Source of the DNA: Ophiosphaerella korrae
Lineage: Eukaryota; Ascomycota; Dothideomycetes; Pleosporales; Phaeosphaeriaceae
Assembly: GCA_028456385.1 (NCBI GenBank)
Contig: JALNQF010000907.1
Span: forward strand, 1 to 11,354
Length of the DNA stretch: 11,354 bases
Direction: 5' to 3'
Position 1 is the first letter of the stretch. Every line of letters begins with the position of its first letter. This document shows, in pieces, positions 8,471-11,354 of the stretch. The position numbers and the translations under genes are program-made. Below the pieces are notes generated by a model. It was not told where the DNA came from. It searched no databases and saw only the letters and a list, made by a program, of their open reading frames with translations.

Positions 8471-9160
8471 ATTACTTATTTTCTTTTATCTTTCTATAGA
8501 GAAGTTTTATAATATTATTAAGAGTTACTTAGTACTTTTTTTGTTAGAGTAGTTAGTATATTAGGTTCCTAGATCTATTTTTCTAAGGACTTAGTTCTAG
8601 TGCGTATTTTATAGATTTTTTATAGTATAGTAGCCTTAGAGTATTCTTTTAGTTCTTTACTAGATCTATAGTCTACTATTTATAGTATATTATTATCTTA
8701 TAAGTACGCTTAGTATAAGTAATAAAGAGGTTATAAGCTAGTATTATTTTAGTTTAAGAAGCTAGCTTTTAAGACAATAGATAATTTTTTATATAACTAA
8801 GTTATAATATAATAAGATAAGTTATAGTAGTTATATACTATATTAGTACGTTTAGCTATTAGTTTATAGAGATTTAGAGCTTTAGCGCTAGTTAGTAAAA
8901 GTTTTAGTATAGTCTAAGGTACTTTATTACTTAGTTCTTATAAATTAAGTACTAGTAATTTACGTAGGTTTAAGAGTCTTTTCTTTTCCTAGTACTACTA
9001 TCTAGGTTTAATACCTAGTGTAAGTACACCCTTACTTAAGTATACGTAGTAAGTATAAGCTAAAGCTTTATAACCTATAAAGTAGTTAAACTACTTTTCT
9101 TTAGTATATATTTCTTTCTAGAATATTAGCGCTAGTACTAGTAAAAAAAAAGAGCACTAA
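8276..9160 (+). pseudogene. Degraded ORF remnant, frame 2, unknown family
   Basis: About 295 codons in frame 2 look coding, with roughly one RIP-type stop per dozen codons. The fragment is rich in Leu, Phe and Ser with alternating charged positions, as in a mostly helical protein. It includes Ile-Lys-Asp-Leu-Gly-Ser-Ile (about 8456-8476) and Leu-Gly-Leu-Ile-Pro-Ser-Val-Ser-Thr-Pro, then ends with Ser-Ala-Ser-Thr-Ser, three Lys, Glu, His and a TAA at 9158-9160 that could be the genuine stop. The antisense frame is also fairly open (Gln/Lys/Thr-rich, reminiscent of a nucleic-acid-binding gag), so orientation is not secure. No catalytic motif was recognised. Confidence 0.35.
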
Positions 9161-9380
9161 AAACCTTAACTAGAACTATAATATAGTAAACTTAAGAGGC
9201 TACTTAGCGTACTATAGCTAAAGTAAGATCTAATTCTTAGTAGTATAGTTCTTTTTAGCTAGCTAGGTTTAATTAAAAGTTAGCTACAATTAGCTATCTT
9301 ATAGTAACTCTAGTATAAGTAAGAAGGCTATTAGTATAGTTCTAGGTTATAGAGAGGCCTATAAAAGTAAAATATTTATA
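9161..9380. other. Spacer between ORF remnant and inverted-repeat element
   Basis: About 220 bases of TA-rich sequence with no frame, repeat or RNA that I can support. It separates the stop at 9160 from the left inverted repeat and would be the insertion flank of that element. Confidence 0.4.
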
Positions 9381-9460
9381 TAACGTATTCTATTAGTAAA
9401 GTAGCTATATTACTAAAATAGCTACTTTTCTTTAGTATCGCGAATATTATGTACAAAAAA
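9381..9460 (+). repeat. Left terminal inverted repeat
   Basis: It pairs with 11164-11243 in reverse complement over about 80 positions. The first 16 bases match exactly, then two differences, then 31 exact matches, then a weaker inner part. Most mismatches are C/T or G/A, as RIP on a formerly better repeat would give. It contains an internal hairpin (9398-9408 with 9418-9428). Confidence 0.88.
9398..9428. other. Hairpin within left inverted repeat
   Basis: An 11-bp perfect stem (9398-9408 with 9418-9428; core AGTAGCTAT/ATAGCTACT) encloses a 9-base loop. The same structure is conserved in the right repeat. It may be a transposase-binding palindrome or simply part of the repeat. Confidence 0.6.
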
Positions 9461-9498
9461 TTAATTTACTTAATAACTAGCTATAGAACCTATATACG

Positions 9499-11050
9499 AT
9501 GTACTTGTAGTAGATTTAGAATCTTCTTCTATATCTTTTTAGTACGTACGAGCGTTATACCCTATCTTGTTATAGTTCCTACAACGCTATTAACTTAGTT
9601 AAGCCTATTAAGCCTACCTATTACTACTACTACTATAAGCCTTCTTTACCCTCTAAGTCTTACTAGACGCCTCTATAGCTACGTACGACGCTCTAGTACT
9701 ATACTCTAATATACTACTATACTAAATCTACTTCTATTTACGCATTTTGTACTTTATTATCTCTACTAATTACTCTTTAAGCTCTATAATCTAGGAGCTT
9801 ATAAGAGCGTTTTAATATAGTATAAGTTTAGCTCCTTTAATAAGCTACAAGAACCTTTACTAAGCTAATTCTAGTAATTGTATAAAAGAGCTACTTATAA
9901 GCTTTAACTAAGAGCTAAATTTGTACGTATTACTTAGAGTCTTTAACTACTATAGCGTCTCTAGTAGTAAAAGTCCTAGTAGAGTACGCAGCTATACTTT
10001 AAGGCAATTAAAGACTTCTTACGCGTTAATAAGAACTAATCTAGATACCTTGAAGGCTTTTTTATAATTCTTGTATATAAATACGTTAAAAAACGCGTTT
10101 CTAAAAGCTAGAAGGAAGCCTTCCTTATTAATATAGTAGACGCGCTAGCGTGCTAAGTCTTGTACGTACTAGAAGTACTTAAGCTTTAATAGCAAGAAGT
10201 AGATAACGTTAAGTAGCTAAAAGATATAGGACGAATAGGCTAGTATATAGAGCGTTAGAATCTTGTTTTTAAGGTAGTAGTCCTTAAAATCTTAATTTAA
10301 GTAGCTCTTATAGCTATCTAAGATAAGTAGCTAGTATAACCTTACCTAACGCGCCTTTATATACACGTTAAAGTGCTTTAACTACTTAAGACTAAGTATA
10401 TTATTTATCTATCTATTCTTAGAGATAGAGATCTTCTAATTACGTAGTATATCTATTTCCTTATACTAAGTAGAGATATAGACGCGTCCTTTATAGATAA
10501 TAAATAGTAGAGTTATATAGCTAGTAGTATAGATACTTATAATAGCTATAACCTACTTATAATTACTTAGCTAAATAAGATTAGGCCTTATACGCCTCTC
10601 TAAGCCTATAACGACTTTTATTAACCTAATTATTCCTATCTAAAAGCTAGTCTTATTAAAGTTATAGATATTATCTAGATTAACGCTATACGTCGCTATT
10701 ATATCCTATACAAGCTAGAACTACCTACTAATAACTACTAGATCTTCTTAAAGTATTCTCTAGCAATCCTTTACTTAACTAAAGGTAGTCTTAAGCTTGT
10801 CTATACGCGCTACAAAGCGTGTAGGCTAGTACTTCCTAACTAGTTCTCTACTACGTATTACTAATAGCTTGTCTACTATATCTACTACCTTATATAACTA
10901 GGGGGTAAATCCTCTTAAATTAAGGTTAAGAATATACTATATAATAGTTTACTCTTCTATTATAGTAAGTTTCTAGTAGTTTAGTTAAGTAGCGCGTTAA
11001 TAAGAGATTCTATAAAGCTAAGTAGAGAGCTACTAATATTATACATTTAA
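9499..11050 (+). pseudogene. ORF remnant inside the inverted-repeat element, unknown family
   Basis: An ATG at 9499 starts about 38 bases inside the left repeat and opens frame 1. It reads as a Ser/Pro/Tyr-rich N terminus followed, from about 9790, by a helical segment with Arg-Phe-Asn-Ile-Val and Thr-Arg-Thr-Phe-Thr-Lys. Near 9990-10010 the coherent frame switches to frame 2, so a one-base indel or an intron is likely. Frame 2 then reads well for over 300 codons: Tyr-Leu-Glu-Gly-Phe-Phe (about 10037), Lys-Glu-Ala-Phe-Leu-Ile-Asn-Ile-Val-Asp (about 10112-10141), Asn-Leu-Val-Phe-Lys-Val-Val-Val-Leu-Lys (about 10259-10288), Leu-Arg-Asp-Arg-Asp-Leu-Leu-Ile-Thr, and a late Gly-Gly-Lys-Ser-Ser (10901-10915). 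Stops are mostly TAA/TAG at plausible Gln/Trp sites. I saw neither a DDE catalytic triad nor a CENP-B-like DNA-binding domain. The C-terminal end is uncertain. Confidence 0.45.
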
Positions 11051-11163
11051 AGCTATAGTAGCGTATTATAAAGTCTAAAAATAGCCTAATATATAAGCCT
11101 AAAGCCTAAGTTAAATTCTACTTTCTTATAGAGTTAAAATATTATTTTATTAAGACTATATTA

Positions 11164-11243
11164 TTATTTGTATGTAGTATTCTTCGTACTAAGAAAAAGT
11201 AGCTATTTTAGTAATATAGCTACTTCGCTAATAGAATACGTTA
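11164..11243 (-). repeat. Right terminal inverted repeat
   Basis: This is the reverse-complement partner of 9381-9460. It keeps CG at two positions (11226-11227 and 11185-11186) where the left copy has TA or shifted bases, so the right copy probably preserves more of the ancestral sequence. It carries the same internal hairpin (11197-11206 with 11216-11225). Confidence 0.88.
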
Positions 11244-11354
11244 GATATACTATTATATAAGGTAGACTTTACGTAAGATAACTTAATAAAGTAGTTTTAA
11301 TAATTAACTAAAAAGAGTAAATAGTAGATAAAGCTATCTAAGTAAGTACTAGGT
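11244..11354. other. Right flank, no recognisable content
   Basis: This is the sequence outside the right inverted repeat. It is TA-rich with no visible gene, and shows no match to the left flank beyond the shared TA at the element edge. Confidence 0.4.

Larger units (their letters stand above)
9381..11243. mobile_element. 1.86-kb DNA element with ~80-bp terminal inverted repeats
   Basis: The ends are inverted copies of each other. Both outer edges show TA followed, reading inward, by ACGTATTCTATTAG, so the element may be 9383-11241 with a TA target duplication, as in Tc1/mariner-type elements (the fungal Fot1/pogo branch has similar length and duplicates TA). Longer flanking duplications were checked by eye (8 bp) and do not match. 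The interior holds an unrecognised plus-strand ORF remnant, and none of the pogo/Fot1 transposase landmarks I looked for. It could be a non-autonomous element carrying cargo, an autonomous element of a family I do not know, or a nested structure. CpA and TpG are more frequent here than elsewhere, so RIP is milder. Confidence 0.7.

Noticed and set aside
9461..11163. Fot1/pogo transposase on either strand of the inverted-repeat element
   Set aside because: I looked for the Asp-Glu-Thr-Gly, Asp-Gly-His-Gly-Ser-His and Pro-x-Ser-Ser-x-x-Leu-Gln-Pro-Leu-Asp-Val blocks, allowing RIP changes. They were not seen in the plus frames, nor in the part of the minus strand that I translated.
1..11354. Many TATA-box-like and AGCT/CTAG palindromic sites
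   Set aside because: Conversion of CpA/TpG to TpA over the whole region creates TATA, CTAG and AGCT strings everywhere, so they carry no information on their own.
1..11354. tRNA, rRNA, CRISPR array or bacterial signals
   Set aside because: No cloverleaf A/B-box pair, conserved rRNA segment, regularly spaced repeat array or ribosome-binding pattern was seen. The composition and retroelement types point to a fungus.

Overview
The window reads as a heavily decayed, transposon-rich, AT-rich block from a filamentous ascomycete (Pezizomycotina). The main evidence is base composition: CpA and TpG are nearly absent over long stretches (I find no CpA before about position 687 and no TpG before about 961), while TpA is everywhere and CpG (acg, gcg, cgc) survives. 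That is the footprint of repeat-induced point mutation (RIP, CpA to TpA on both strands), not of CpG deamination or a bacterial genome. Every long reading frame is peppered with TAA/TAG at places where CAA, CAG or TGG would be expected. I see no intact protein-coding gene and no RNA gene.

Layout. (1) 1-868: a TAC microsatellite running into a plus-strand reading frame that looks like a RIP-killed cellular-type gene with a possible LYR motif near its N terminus and a Pro/Thr-rich centre. (2) 858-6119, minus strand: a nearly full-length Ty1/Copia gag-pol. The order is gag, protease region, integrase (zinc finger and catalytic core), reverse transcriptase, RNase H. It stays in one frame for about 5.2 kb, broken only by RIP-type stops, and key catalytic codons are mutated (YVDD reads as YVNN). 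(3) About 6120-6590: gene-free AT-rich sequence where the Copia 5' LTR/leader should be, with a TATA-like box on the minus strand. No partner LTR was found beyond the 3' end of pol. (4) About 6590-6760: a cluster of TAATCTA/TAGATTA motifs. (5) 6762-9160: degraded, coding-like sequence on the plus strand in more than one frame, family not recognised. (6) 9381-11243: a 1.86-kb element bounded by about 80-bp terminal inverted repeats with TA at both outer edges, carrying an unrecognised plus-strand ORF remnant. It keeps more CpA/TpG than the rest, so it is probably a later arrival or less strongly mutated. (7) 11244-11354: short flank with nothing recognisable.

The pieces do not work together as a pathway. 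The region looks like a transposon graveyard inactivated by a genome-defence process. The parts most worth a second look are the inverted-repeat element with its unidentified ORF, the truncated junction between the Copia 3' end and the LYR-like pseudogene, and the in-frame 15-bp tandem repeat between the Copia reverse transcriptase and RNase H.
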